This document shows, one piece after another, positions 35,246 to 43,855 of a stretch of 64,000 nucleotides of DNA. Position numbers and translations under genes: made by a program. The stretch's first letter is position 1. Each line of letters starts with the position of its first letter. The notes below the pieces were generated by a model. The model saw only the letters and a list, made by a program, of their open reading frames with translations, did no database searches and had not been told where the DNA came from. This DNA is from Paracoccaceae bacterium (GTDB taxonomy: Bacteria > Pseudomonadota > Alphaproteobacteria > Rhodobacterales > Rhodobacteraceae), in assembly GCA_021647745.1 (NCBI GenBank), contig JAKIUB010000014.1, forward strand, positions 3,772 to 67,771. The letters are read 5' to 3'.

Positions 35246-35339
35246 CCCGCTTGTGCGGGCAATAGCTTACCGTTCGGCGAGTCACATACAAACTCGTTGA
35301 AATCGTCGCGGTGATAGCAGAGGGTTGCGCTTGAGGCAA
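35246..35339 (-). promoter_or_regulatory. Promoter and leader of the atp operon
   Basis: On the minus strand TTGCCT (35339-35334), a 17-nt spacer and TATCAC (35316-35311) match the common alphaproteobacterial housekeeping pattern for strongly expressed genes, giving a leader of about 80 nt. In it CCCGC and GCGGG (35246-35259) form a small hairpin 23 nt before the GTG start. The 35340-35483 part is A/T-richer and shows nothing else I can name. Confidence 0.6.
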
Positions 35340-35483
35340 GAGAGCGGCCAAAACCCGTGGATCTGAGTTTATAAGTGCATTATCAATAAGTTAACCCAGT
35401 ATTTTCGCTCGATGCGGCGCTTTACGCGGCATATTTGTTGATTTTTTTAGGGGGAGAGGCGGTGAATCGGGGAGATTTGGGAA

Positions 35484-35540
35484 TGCAGGGTGGGTTTCAA
35501 CTCACCATCAGCGGCGTGGTGGGTTAAAACCCGCCCTACA
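35484..35540. repeat. REP-like inverted hairpin pair (BIME-like)
   Basis: Two GC-rich hairpins face each other: GGTGGGT..ACTCACC within 35484-35506 and GGTGGGTT..AACCCGCC within 35518-35536. The whole element is also an imperfect dyad: its outer 14 nt TGCAGGGTGGGTTT matches the complement of AAACCCGCCCTACA at the other end with two differences. The GTAGGG-x-GGGTT..AACCCACC form is that of REP sequences mobilised by RAYT (Y1) transposases. It is intergenic, between the atp promoter and the methyltransferase stop. No RAYT gene is in the window. Confidence 0.65.
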
Positions 35541-35552
35541 ATCCGGCTCTTC

Positions 35553-36302
35553 TCAGCCCCGCGCTGCAGGCTTAGGCCTGCCCAGCCCCTGCAATATCCC
35601 AACCGGCGCCTTAACCGCCTCGCGCAGCCCGCCTTTGGGCAGGGCGTATACCTGCTTGGTTGCCTCCAGCAATATCGCCCCGGCCCCAAGCCCGCCGCCC
35701 ATGCGCGGTCCCCATTTTTCCCAAAACGGGGCCGATTTCAGCCAAAACCGCTTCTGGCTTGGCGGCGCAAATAGCGCCATCACATGGCGCTCGGCCTGAA
35801 AGCGGTGCAGGCGCAGGTAGCCCTCCAACTGCCCCACGGAATAAGGCCGGCCATAGCCAAAAGGGGTGCCGTCAGACCTTGCCCATATCCCCGAACGATT
35901 GGGCACGATGAATACCACCTTGCCCCCCGGCGCCAACACCCGCCAAATTTCTGCCAGCAAGGCATCCGGCTGCTCGCAGGTTTCCAGCCCGTGCGCTACC
36001 ACCAGCCGATCAAGGCTGCCCGCCACCACGGGCCACGACACCTCCTCCACCAGCGCCGTCAGGTTCGCGGCGCCCGATGGCCAGTGCATCACGCCCTGTT
36101 GCCCCGGCATCAAGCCCAGCACCCGCTGCGCCTCGCCCATAAAGGGCCGCAGCACCGGCACGGCAAAGCCAAACCCCGCCACGTCCATGCCTTTCACATC
36201 GGGCCACAGCCCTCGCATAGCCCCCTGCAAGCCATGCTGCGCCGAGCGCCCCAGCTTGGTGCGATAATAAAAGTTCCGCAAATCTATGACATCGATATGC
36301 AT
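35553..36302 (-). CDS. SAM-dependent methyltransferase
   Basis: 249 aa from ATG 36302, which has GAGGAGGG upstream; a longer frame opens at 36335. Class I methyltransferase features: GFGFAVPVLRPF in the place of the SAM-binding loop, LDRLVVAHGLETCEQPDALLAEIWRVLAPGGKVVFIVPNRSGIWARSDGTPFGYGRPYS, which is the methyltransf_11 pattern. It is divergent from gloB, an arrangement I recall in other Rhodobacterales. Substrate unknown. Confidence 0.85.
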   Translation of the reverse strand: MHIDVIDLRNFYYRTKLGRSAQHGLQGAMRGLWPDVKGMDVAGFGFAVPVLRPFMGEAQRVLGLMPGQQGVMHWPSGAANLTALVEEVSWPVVAGSLDRLVVAHGLETCEQPDALLAEIWRVLAPGGKVVFIVPNRSGIWARSDGTPFGYGRPYSVGQLEGYLRLHRFQAERHVMALFAPPSQKRFWLKSAPFWEKWGPRMGGGLGAGAILLEATKQVYALPKGGLREAVKAPVGILQGLGRPKPAARG

Positions 36303-36433
36303 TGGCCCTCCTCGGGTTTTCCCAATTCTAGCCACCTCCGGTCAACCGCGCAACGCCTGAAAAATTCAGCCATACCTTCCCCATTGCAAAGCCCGCCGCT
36401 TTCCGCCAAGATTTCCGAAAAGAAAGACGCGAA

Positions 36434-37153
36434 ATGACCCACGAAATCCTCACCATCCCCTGCCTTGCAGATAACTACGCCTACCTGCTCCATGACCTGG
36501 CCACCGGCACCACCGCTGTGATAGATGCCCCCGAGGCCGCCCCCATTCTGGCCGCTCTGGAAAGGAGGGGCTGGAGCCTCGACATGGTGCTGCTCACCCA
36601 CCACCACTGGGACCATATCGACGGGCTGCCCGACCTGCTGGCAAAGACAACGCCCCGCATCATCGGTGCCGCTCAAGATGCCCACCGCCTTCCCAAGCTG
36701 GATATTGCTGTAAACGAAGGTGACATCATCAAGGTCGGCAACCTGGAAGGGCGGATTATCGATGTCTCGGGCCACACACTAAACCACATAGCCTTCGCCT
36801 TTCCCGGTGCGGTATTTAGCGGTGACAGCCTGTTTGCGCTGGGCTGCGGGCGCGTTTTCGAGGGCGATATGGAAATGATGCATAACAGCCTGCAAAAACT
36901 TGCGGCGCTGCCCCCTGACACCCTTGTCTATTCGGGCCACGAATACACCCTTGCCAATGCCGCATTCGCGCTGGAGGTCGAGCCGGAAAACACCGCGCTC
37001 ATTGCCCGCGTACAAAAGATAAAACAGCTGCGGGCTAAAGGCATACCCACTGTGCCCGCCGCTTTATCGCTAGAGCTGGAGACAAACCCGTTTTTGCGCG
37101 CACGCACCGGCACTGAATTCGCCAAACTGCGCAGCGCCAAGGATAATTTCTAG
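36434..37153 (+). CDS. gloB: Hydroxyacylglutathione hydrolase (glyoxalase II)
   Basis: 239 aa, slightly short for the family (about 255). Metallo-beta-lactamase fold with the binuclear metal motif THHHWDH near residue 57, VSGHTLNHIAF, FSGDSLFALGCGRVFEG and YSGHEYTLANAAFA; the C-terminal helical domain ends NPFLRARTGTEFAKLRSAKDNF, typical of GloB. It hydrolyses S-lactoylglutathione to lactate and glutathione, detoxifying methylglyoxal. Confidence 0.95.
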   Translation: MTHEILTIPCLADNYAYLLHDLATGTTAVIDAPEAAPILAALERRGWSLDMVLLTHHHWDHIDGLPDLLAKTTPRIIGAAQDAHRLPKLDIAVNEGDIIKVGNLEGRIIDVSGHTLNHIAFAFPGAVFSGDSLFALGCGRVFEGDMEMMHNSLQKLAALPPDTLVYSGHEYTLANAAFALEVEPENTALIARVQKIKQLRAKGIPTVPAALSLELETNPFLRARTGTEFAKLRSAKDNF

Positions 37154-37162
37154 GAGGTGGCC

Positions 37163-37984
37163 GTGCCCACACAGAAAAACAACACCGGCCCGCTTGAAAC
37201 CCGCCTTCATGTGCTAAGCTGGAATATATGGTGGCAATTCGGACCATGGCGCGAGCGCGCAACGGCCATCGAAACCACAATCAGAGCCGCCAATCCCGAC
37301 CTGATCGCCTTGCAGGAGGTTTGGGGAGACAAGGTCGAAAATTTTGCAAAAATACTGGCGGGAAAGCTCGGCTACCATTATTTTTACGCCGATTGTATGA
37401 CCATGAACGGAACCGGCTTTGGCAATGCTGTTCTTTCGCGCTGGCCAATCACAAAACCGGAAACAATCACCCTCTCCGGCGCAACCGGAACCGGTGAAAC
37501 CCGTAATGCAATTTTCGCCCAAGTCGCGGGGCCACGTGGCGATATTCCGTTTTTTTGCACCCACCTCAACTGGCGCTATGACCAGAGCCATATTCGCCAG
37601 CAACAGGTATGTGAAATCGCCGAATTTGTAAAAACCTACGCAGCCGGAAAAATGCCCCCCATTCTGGGCGGAGACTTTAACGCCGAACCGATGAGCGACG
37701 AGATCCGCGCACTTACCGGGCTGTCCAAGGCCGCAGCCGACGGTCTTGTATTCCATGACGCATGGGCTGTCGCGGGCAAGGGCCAAGGCCACACCTGGAA
37801 TAACGAAAACCCCTTTGTTGCCAGCAAATTCGAGCCGGACCGCCGAATCGACTATATATTTTCAGGGTATCCGAAAGCGCGGGGGCGCGGGCATGTCACC
37901 GGCGCCCGAATAATCGGAAATGTCGCGATAGACGGTATATGGCCAAGCGACCACTTCGGATTGCAAGCGGAAATCAGGTATTAA
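37163..37984 (+). CDS. Endonuclease/exonuclease/phosphatase (EEP) family protein
   Basis: 273 aa from GTG 37163, placed by AGGAGG 6 nt upstream; GTG 37157 overlaps that site. EEP-fold motifs in order: LHVLSWNIWW (Asn), LIALQEVWGD (metal Glu), FFCTHLNW, ILGGDFNAEP (Asp/Asn), RRIDYIFS, and WPSDHFGLQAEI (catalytic Asp-His). Such proteins include nucleases, sphingomyelinases and phosphatases; the substrate is unknown. There is no signal peptide, so it is probably cytoplasmic. It follows gloB by 9 nt. Confidence 0.88.
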   Translation: MPTQKNNTGPLETRLHVLSWNIWWQFGPWRERATAIETTIRAANPDLIALQEVWGDKVENFAKILAGKLGYHYFYADCMTMNGTGFGNAVLSRWPITKPETITLSGATGTGETRNAIFAQVAGPRGDIPFFCTHLNWRYDQSHIRQQQVCEIAEFVKTYAAGKMPPILGGDFNAEPMSDEIRALTGLSKAAADGLVFHDAWAVAGKGQGHTWNNENPFVASKFEPDRRIDYIFSGYPKARGRGHVTGARIIGNVAIDGIWPSDHFGLQAEIRY

Positions 37985-38253
37985 GCCAGCCAAAAATATG
38001 AGCCTTTAGGCTGTAAACAATGCAGCCACCCTCCAATCGACATCTGTTGCTAGTGCAACACATGCGCTCTTGATTGGGCGATGGCCTCGCTGCGCTCGGC
38101 GGATATTCCCGCGACCAAACCGCCTGATCACCACAAATTTAGCCTATTTGAGACGATTTCCCTTGAAGCCTGACAAATAAACCCGAAGTTAAAAGGTAAG
38201 CATTAGGCTGCGTTTTGTGCAGCTGCATTTTGAATTCGGGCTAGGAGGGCAAT
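37985..38253. other. 269-nt spacer before clpA
   Basis: No gene is visible. It contains GGCTG..CAGCC and GTTGC-TAGT-GCAAC small hairpins in its first 80 nt and an A/T-rich second half suited to a clpA promoter. I could not pick a clear sigma32 or sigma70 promoter. AGGAGGG immediately precedes the clpA ATG. Confidence 0.4.
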
Positions 38254-40569
38254 ATGCCATCATTTTCCACCACCCTTGAAGAGGCTATCCATAAAGCGCT
38301 GAGCCTCGCAAACGAGCGCCGCCACGAGCTGGCAACGTTGGAGCACCTGCTCTTGGCGCTGGTAGACGAGCCAGAGGCGCGCAAGGTAATGACCGCCTGC
38401 GCTGTTGATATGGACAAGCTCAAACGGCAGCTGACACGGTTCATAGATAACGATCTTGATTCTCTGGTATCCGAGATTGAAGGCACCGAAGCCGCACCAA
38501 CCACCGGCTTTCAGCGTGTGATCCAGCGCGCAGCGATCCATGTGCAAAGCTCCGGCCATGCCGAGGTAACCGGAGCAAATGTGCTGGTCGCGATCTTTAC
38601 CGAGCGCGAAAGCCACGCCGCCTATTACCTGCAACAACAAGACATGACCCGCTATGACGCGGTCAATTTTATCAGCCACGGGGTGGCAAAAGATCCGGCT
38701 TATAACGAGCATGTGCCATTGCAAGGCGCTGGCGATCTGGCCGATGACGTAACCCCTGGCGAGAAAAAAGAGACCGCGCTACAAAAATATTGTGATGACC
38801 TGAACGCCAAGGCCCGCGCTGGCGAGGTCGACCCGTTGATCGGCCGCCAGCACGAGGTAGATCGCTGCATTCAGGTGCTGTGTCGCCGCCGCAAGAATAA
38901 CCCCATTCTAGTGGGTGATCCGGGCGTGGGCAAAACCGCCATCGCGGAAGGGCTGGCGCGCAAAATCGTGGATGAAGAAGTGCCGAAGGTGCTTTCGGAA
39001 ACCACAATATTCTCGCTGGATATGGGCGCATTGCTGGCCGGCACCCGCTATCGCGGTGATTTCGAGGAGCGGCTGAAAGCGGTAATGAAAGAGATGGAGG
39101 AGCATGATAATGCCGTGCTTTTCATTGACGAAATTCATACGGTGATTGGCGCGGGTGCGACCTCTGGCGGGGCGATGGATGCGTCTAATTTGCTCAAGCC
39201 TGCGCTTCAAGGCGGCAAGCTGCGCTGCATGGGTTCAACCACCTATAAGGAATATCGCCAGCATTTCGAAAAAGATCGCGCGCTGGCGCGGCGCTTCCAG
39301 AAGATCGACGTAAAAGAGCCAAGCATTCCGGATGCCATCAAAATCCTGATGGGGCTGAAGCCCTATTTTGAAGAGCATCACGATATCCGCTATACCAATG
39401 ACGGCATCAAAACCGCCGTTGATCTGGCCGCGCGCTATATCAATGATCGCAAGCTGCCCGATAGCGCAATTGACGTGATCGACGAAGCTGGCGCTGCGCA
39501 AATGCTGGTGGCTGAAAGCAAGCGGCGCAAAACCATTGGCACCAAGGATATTGAGGCCGTAGTAGCCAAAATCGCCCGCATTCCGCCCAAAAGCGTATCC
39601 AAAGATGATAGCGAGGTGCTGCGCGACCTTGAAAAAAGTCTGAAAAGGGTGGTGTTCGGGCAGGATGATGCGATTACGGCGCTGGCCAGCTCGATCAAGC
39701 TGGCGCGCGCGGGCCTGCGCGAGCCGGAAAAGCCGATCGGGAATTATCTTTTTGCCGGGCCTACGGGCGTGGGCAAAACCGAGGTCGCCAAGCAATTGGC
39801 TGATGTTTTGGGCGTGGAGCTTTTGCGCTTTGATATGTCGGAATATATGGAAAAACACGCGGTTAGCCGCTTGATCGGCGCGCCTCCGGGCTATGTCGGC
39901 TTTGATCAGGGCGGATTGCTGACGGACGGGGTCGACCAAAACCCGCATTGTGTGCTGCTGCTGGACGAGATGGAAAAGGCGCATCCCGATGTGTTTAATA
40001 TCCTGCTGCAAGTGATGGATCACGGCAAGCTGACCGACCATAACGGCAAAGCGATTGATTTTCGCAATGTAGTGCTGATCATGACCAGCAATGCGGGCGC
40101 CGCCGAGCAGGCAAAATCGGCCATCGGCTTTGGCGATACCAAGCGGGTGGGCGAAGATACCGCCGCCGTCGAGCGCACCTTTACGCCGGAATTTCGCAAT
40201 CGCCTCGATGCGGTGATCAGCTTTAGCTCGCTTCCGCGCGAGGTGATCCTGCAGGTGGTGGAAAAATTCGTGCTTCAGCTTGAGGCGCAATTGATGGATC
40301 GAAATGTAACCATCGAGCTGACCGAAGCGGCGGCGAACTGGCTTTCCAAAAAAGGCTATGATGATAAAATGGGGGCGCGGCCATTGGGGCGCACCATTCA
40401 GGAATACATCAAAAAGCCGCTGGCGGAGGAGCTGCTATTTGGCAAGCTTGTCAAAGGCGGCTCGGTGCGGGTCGAGGTCAAGGACGGGAAAATCCATCTG
40501 GAAATTCTGGAGCCGGAAAAGCTTCGGATTTCCACCCCGAAAAAACCGCCAATGCTGACAACCGAATAA
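38254..40569 (+). CDS. clpA: ATP-dependent Clp protease ATP-binding subunit ClpA
   Basis: 771 aa. Unfoldase partner of ClpP. The N-domain, which binds ClpS, covers residues 1-140 (SFSTTLEEAIHKALSLANERRHELATLEHLLLAL). AAA-1 has GDPGVGKTAIAEGLARK near 230 and VLFIDEIHTVIGAGATSGGAMDASNLLKPAL; AAA-2 has GPTGVGKTEVAKQLADVLG near 510 and LLLDEMEKAHPDVFNILLQVMDHGKLTD. The absence of a ClpB-type middle coiled coil fits ClpA. No clpS gene is adjacent, and none was found in the window. Confidence 0.97.
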   Translation: MPSFSTTLEEAIHKALSLANERRHELATLEHLLLALVDEPEARKVMTACAVDMDKLKRQLTRFIDNDLDSLVSEIEGTEAAPTTGFQRVIQRAAIHVQSSGHAEVTGANVLVAIFTERESHAAYYLQQQDMTRYDAVNFISHGVAKDPAYNEHVPLQGAGDLADDVTPGEKKETALQKYCDDLNAKARAGEVDPLIGRQHEVDRCIQVLCRRRKNNPILVGDPGVGKTAIAEGLARKIVDEEVPKVLSETTIFSLDMGALLAGTRYRGDFEERLKAVMKEMEEHDNAVLFIDEIHTVIGAGATSGGAMDASNLLKPALQGGKLRCMGSTTYKEYRQHFEKDRALARRFQKIDVKEPSIPDAIKILMGLKPYFEEHHDIRYTNDGIKTAVDLAARYINDRKLPDSAIDVIDEAGAAQMLVAESKRRKTIGTKDIEAVVAKIARIPPKSVSKDDSEVLRDLEKSLKRVVFGQDDAITALASSIKLARAGLREPEKPIGNYLFAGPTGVGKTEVAKQLADVLGVELLRFDMSEYMEKHAVSRLIGAPPGYVGFDQGGLLTDGVDQNPHCVLLLDEMEKAHPDVFNILLQVMDHGKLTDHNGKAIDFRNVVLIMTSNAGAAEQAKSAIGFGDTKRVGEDTAAVERTFTPEFRNRLDAVISFSSLPREVILQVVEKFVLQLEAQLMDRNVTIELTEAAANWLSKKGYDDKMGARPLGRTIQEYIKKPLAEELLFGKLVKGGSVRVEVKDGKIHLEILEPEKLRISTPKKPPMLTTE

Positions 40570-40583
40570 ACAGTAGCAAGCGC

Positions 40584-42509
40584 TTATCGCTCTGTCAGCT
40601 TCAACTCGATGCGCCGGTTGGCAGCCCGCGCTTCGGGGCTGTTTCCTTGGCGAAGGGGTTGAAACTGCCCGTAGCCGTTAGCCGCAAGTCGACGGGGCGA
40701 AAAACCCTCGACATCTATTAAATAGCGCACCACCGAAAGCGCACGGGCCTGTGACAGCGCCCAGTTTGCATCCACCTGACCGGTGGTATCTGTATGGCCT
40801 TCTACCTGCAATATCCAGTTGATCTCGGGCGGGATATCCCCGGCGACATCGCGCAGAACCGATGCGACATCGGACATCTGCTTTTGCCCTTCATGGCCAA
40901 GATTTGACGAGCCGGGTTCAAATAACACCTCCGAAGAGAAAACAAACCGGTCACCAACGATTTGCAGCTCTTCGCGCCCGCCAAGTATCGCACGCATCCG
41001 GCCAAAAAATTCGGAGCGAAAGGAGCGCAAGTCATTAGCCTCGGCCTTCAGGCGCTCGGCTTCAGCCGCCAGAAGGTCGCGCTCCCGGCTCTCGGCATCG
41101 GCCCGCGCCCGCTCCTCGACAGCCACCCTTGCCAGTGCTGTATTCAACTGGGAGCCGAGGTTTTCAATGCGGATATTAGCCTCGCTATCGGCTTGGGCCG
41201 AAGCATCGAGCAAGCCCTGAAGCTGGTTAAGTTCGGCGCGCAAGGCGGCTGTTTGCCGGTTGAGCAGCGCGATCCGGCGCTGGGCCTCCGCAGACTGGCC
41301 CTTTTCCGCAGCCAGCAAACGCGCGGCCTCGTCCAGAGCGGCCTGCTGGCTGGTGATGATTTCGGCAGGATCCTGCCCCTCCAGCTCGCGGCGGGCGGCA
41401 CGCAGGGCAGCAAGTTGGGTCAGGGTATCTTCGGCGCGCCGACGCTCGGCCTCCAGCGACAGGGTCATGGCAGTCAGTTCGGCATCGGCATTGGCGAGGC
41501 GCGTACGTAGCGCCTCGGCGGCGGCAGCCTCGGCAAGCTGGCCACGCTCGGCGGCACTAAGCGCTGAAGCCCGCTCGGCGAGCGCCAGCTCGGCGGCGGC
41601 AATCCGGGCATCCTGATCCTCCAACAGCGCTTCAAGTCGGGATTTTTCTTCGGCAGTCTGGAGGGCGGTGGTGACAGAGATTCGGGCCTCGGCCAATTGT
41701 TGCAGCACCGCTATACGCGCCAGTTGTTCAGTGTTCAACTCCTCCTCCAGCACCCGTTTAGCCTCGGTGAGTGCCGTGATCTCGGCGGCGCGCTCGCTGC
41801 TGGCGCTTTGGGCCGCGCGCTTGGCTGCTTCGGCCAGAAACAGCGCCTGCGTAGCGCTGGCGATCTGCTCCTGCATGGCCGAAACTTGCGCCGAGCGATC
41901 CGTCTGCCCGGTTTCCAGCTCGGCAATCATGGCGCGCAAGGCCTCGGTGCGGGCCGCGGCCAGCCTTGCGGCTTCGGCTTCGGCATCTATCTCTTGGCGG
42001 GCGGCGGCCAGCGCCAGCTCGGCGGCGGCCTTGGCGTCCATTTCGGCCAGCACAGCTGATTGCGCTTCAGCGACAGCATCACCCAAATCGCGGTTCTGGG
42101 TGATCAGGGTAGCGATTTGCGCCTCGAAACCGGTGATCTTTTCGGCACTTTCCTCAATCTCTTGCTGCAATTCCTGCCGCTGGCGGGTAAGCAAGGCAAT
42201 GAGGGCGGTCCGGGCGGCATCCTCGTTTCGGGCCTCGGTCAGGGCACTGTTGAGTTCGCCCAGCTCCCGCTCCAACCCGCGCGAGCGGTTTTGCTCCAGC
42301 CCGAGCACATCGGCCAGCCCGGCAACCTGCTCGCTCAGCGCGACCAGCTCGTCATCCTGATCGCTGATCGTCTCGCTCAGCACGAACTGCACGATCATAA
42401 AAATACTGATAACAAAGAACAGCACCAACAAAAGCGCTGTCATCGCGTCTACAAACCCGGGCCAGATATTGGGGGGTTCGCGCCCGTTTCCACGTCTGCC
42501 GAGGGCCAT
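40584..42509 (-). CDS. OmpA-domain stator protein (MotB/ZorB-like) with a long coiled coil
   Basis: 641 aa. One N-terminal membrane helix with an aspartate at its start (FVDAMTALLLVLFFVISIF, Asp21), the position of the proton-binding Asp in MotB and ZorB. Residues about 50-500 are an Ala/Glu/Arg-rich coiled coil of many heptads. The C-terminal OmpA/peptidoglycan-binding domain has VLFEPGSSNLGHEG, LQVEGHTDTTG, NWALSQARALSVVRYLID and NRRIELKLTE. It starts directly after the stop of the ExbB/MotA-like gene. Together they look like a proton-driven stator linked to the cell wall; not flagellar by context. Confidence 0.85.
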   Translation of the reverse strand: MALGRRGNGREPPNIWPGFVDAMTALLLVLFFVISIFMIVQFVLSETISDQDDELVALSEQVAGLADVLGLEQNRSRGLERELGELNSALTEARNEDAARTALIALLTRQRQELQQEIEESAEKITGFEAQIATLITQNRDLGDAVAEAQSAVLAEMDAKAAAELALAAARQEIDAEAEAARLAAARTEALRAMIAELETGQTDRSAQVSAMQEQIASATQALFLAEAAKRAAQSASSERAAEITALTEAKRVLEEELNTEQLARIAVLQQLAEARISVTTALQTAEEKSRLEALLEDQDARIAAAELALAERASALSAAERGQLAEAAAAEALRTRLANADAELTAMTLSLEAERRRAEDTLTQLAALRAARRELEGQDPAEIITSQQAALDEAARLLAAEKGQSAEAQRRIALLNRQTAALRAELNQLQGLLDASAQADSEANIRIENLGSQLNTALARVAVEERARADAESRERDLLAAEAERLKAEANDLRSFRSEFFGRMRAILGGREELQIVGDRFVFSSEVLFEPGSSNLGHEGQKQMSDVASVLRDVAGDIPPEINWILQVEGHTDTTGQVDANWALSQARALSVVRYLIDVEGFSPRRLAANGYGQFQPLRQGNSPEARAANRRIELKLTER

Positions 42510-43691
42510 TTAGCTGCCCCGCGCGTTGGCCAGTGCCAAAATGCTCTGGGCCAAGGTGGACATATCGGCGCGCAGATCGCTCAGGGTTTCCTGCCGACCC
42601 ACGGACATTTCTTCCAGCACCCTTAAAAGCTGCACATCTATGTTGCGCAGCCGCGAGCGCGCTTCACTATCAAGCAGGCCGCTGCTTTCCTCGCGGTCGC
42701 GCAAGATGCGGGTCATCTCCGCTTGCGAGCTGGCAATGCGCTCGAACACCTCTTCATCAAAGGCTGCGCTGCCGCCCGGTGCCGCGGCCAGCCCCTGCAT
42801 TGCCACAGCCAGCTGGCTCAGGGCTTCTTCGGTATTCTGGCGCGATTGCTCGCCGCGCAGGCTGACATCTTTCAGGGTTTCGATCTGCATCGCGGTTTGC
42901 TCCATAAAACCGTGGAGCGCTGCAAGATCACTGCCCCCGCTGCCTTCGCTCTCGCCAACAAGGCTGAGCTTGGTAATGGAGGACAGCCACTCTTCCAGCT
43001 CCATATAAAACCGGTTTTGCCCGTGTGAGGCAAACAGCTCCAGCAAGCCAACAACCAGCGAGCCGGCCAAACCAAGTAGCGAGGAAGCAAAAGCCGTGCC
43101 CATACCGCCCAGCTGATCCTCAAGCCCGGACATCAGGTTTTTAAACACTTCCGAGGCCGTCTGCCCTTCCTGCGGGGCGAGGCTGCGGATGGTATCCACC
43201 ACCGCCGGCACCGTGGTCGCCAGCCCGTAAAACGTGCCGAGCAGCCCGAGAAAGATTAGCAGGCTGGCAATATATCGGGTGATATCACGCAATTCGTCCA
43301 GCCTTGTGCCAACCGAATCAAGGATAGAGCGGCTGGAGGTGGAGGTGATGGATTTGCGGGCACGGCTATCGCGCAGCAGCGCCTCAAGATTGGCCAGAAT
43401 GCGCGGTGCCCGCACAAATTCGTGCCCCGGACGGTCAAGCACAAAGCCCTTGATCCAGCGCACCGCCACCAAAAGAGAGATGATTTGCCAAAAACAGGCC
43501 AGTACCCCGATGGCAAAAACCGCGATAATCACCCCGTTAAGATAGGGAGAAACGATGAATATCCGCGACATCGACGGCAGCGCCCCCACCGCGCCCACCA
43601 TGACCAAACCCAATATAACAAGCATAATAAAGGCTTGGCGCGTCGGTCGGGAAAATCTCGGCTCGCGCTTTGAATCAATGACAAGCTTCAT
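42510..43691 (-). CDS. MotA/TolQ/ExbB proton-channel family protein
   Basis: 393 aa. Four membrane helices: about residues 21-40, 53-76, 139-163 (YIASLLIFLGLLGTFYGLATTVPAVVD) and 197-222 (GMGTAFASSLLGLAGSLVVGLLELFA). The last two are the conserved ExbB/TolQ/MotA channel pair. A long cytoplasmic helical tail of about 170 residues follows, predicted to coil (EEALSQLAVAMQG, DLRADMSTLAQSILALAN). A long C-terminal tail is also a trait of ZorA, but no other Zorya gene is near. Partner of the OmpA-domain protein immediately downstream. Confidence 0.85.
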   Translation of the reverse strand: MKLVIDSKREPRFSRPTRQAFIMLVILGLVMVGAVGALPSMSRIFIVSPYLNGVIIAVFAIGVLACFWQIISLLVAVRWIKGFVLDRPGHEFVRAPRILANLEALLRDSRARKSITSTSSRSILDSVGTRLDELRDITRYIASLLIFLGLLGTFYGLATTVPAVVDTIRSLAPQEGQTASEVFKNLMSGLEDQLGGMGTAFASSLLGLAGSLVVGLLELFASHGQNRFYMELEEWLSSITKLSLVGESEGSGGSDLAALHGFMEQTAMQIETLKDVSLRGEQSRQNTEEALSQLAVAMQGLAAAPGGSAAFDEEVFERIASSQAEMTRILRDREESSGLLDSEARSRLRNIDVQLLRVLEEMSVGRQETLSDLRADMSTLAQSILALANARGS

Positions 43692-43855
43692 TCGGCTTAT
43701 TCACTCCTGCAAAATAATCAATACCGGATACTACACCCGCCAAAGGATTTGGCCAGCATATATCAATAGATTCCCGCAAAATCCCTTCATATTCGGTGAA
43801 TAAGTGCCTATATGTAGTATTATTATTTTCTATAATCACAACTATTGGAGCCAAA

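Noticed and set aside
39235..40290. 351-codon reading frame opposite clpA
   Set aside because: Antisense shadow of a well-conserved gene, with no ribosome site and no recognisable protein features.
40584..43691. Zorya-type defence system
   Set aside because: Only ZorA/ZorB-like parts are present. No ZorC, ZorD (helicase/nuclease) or ZorE follows; both flanks are housekeeping genes.
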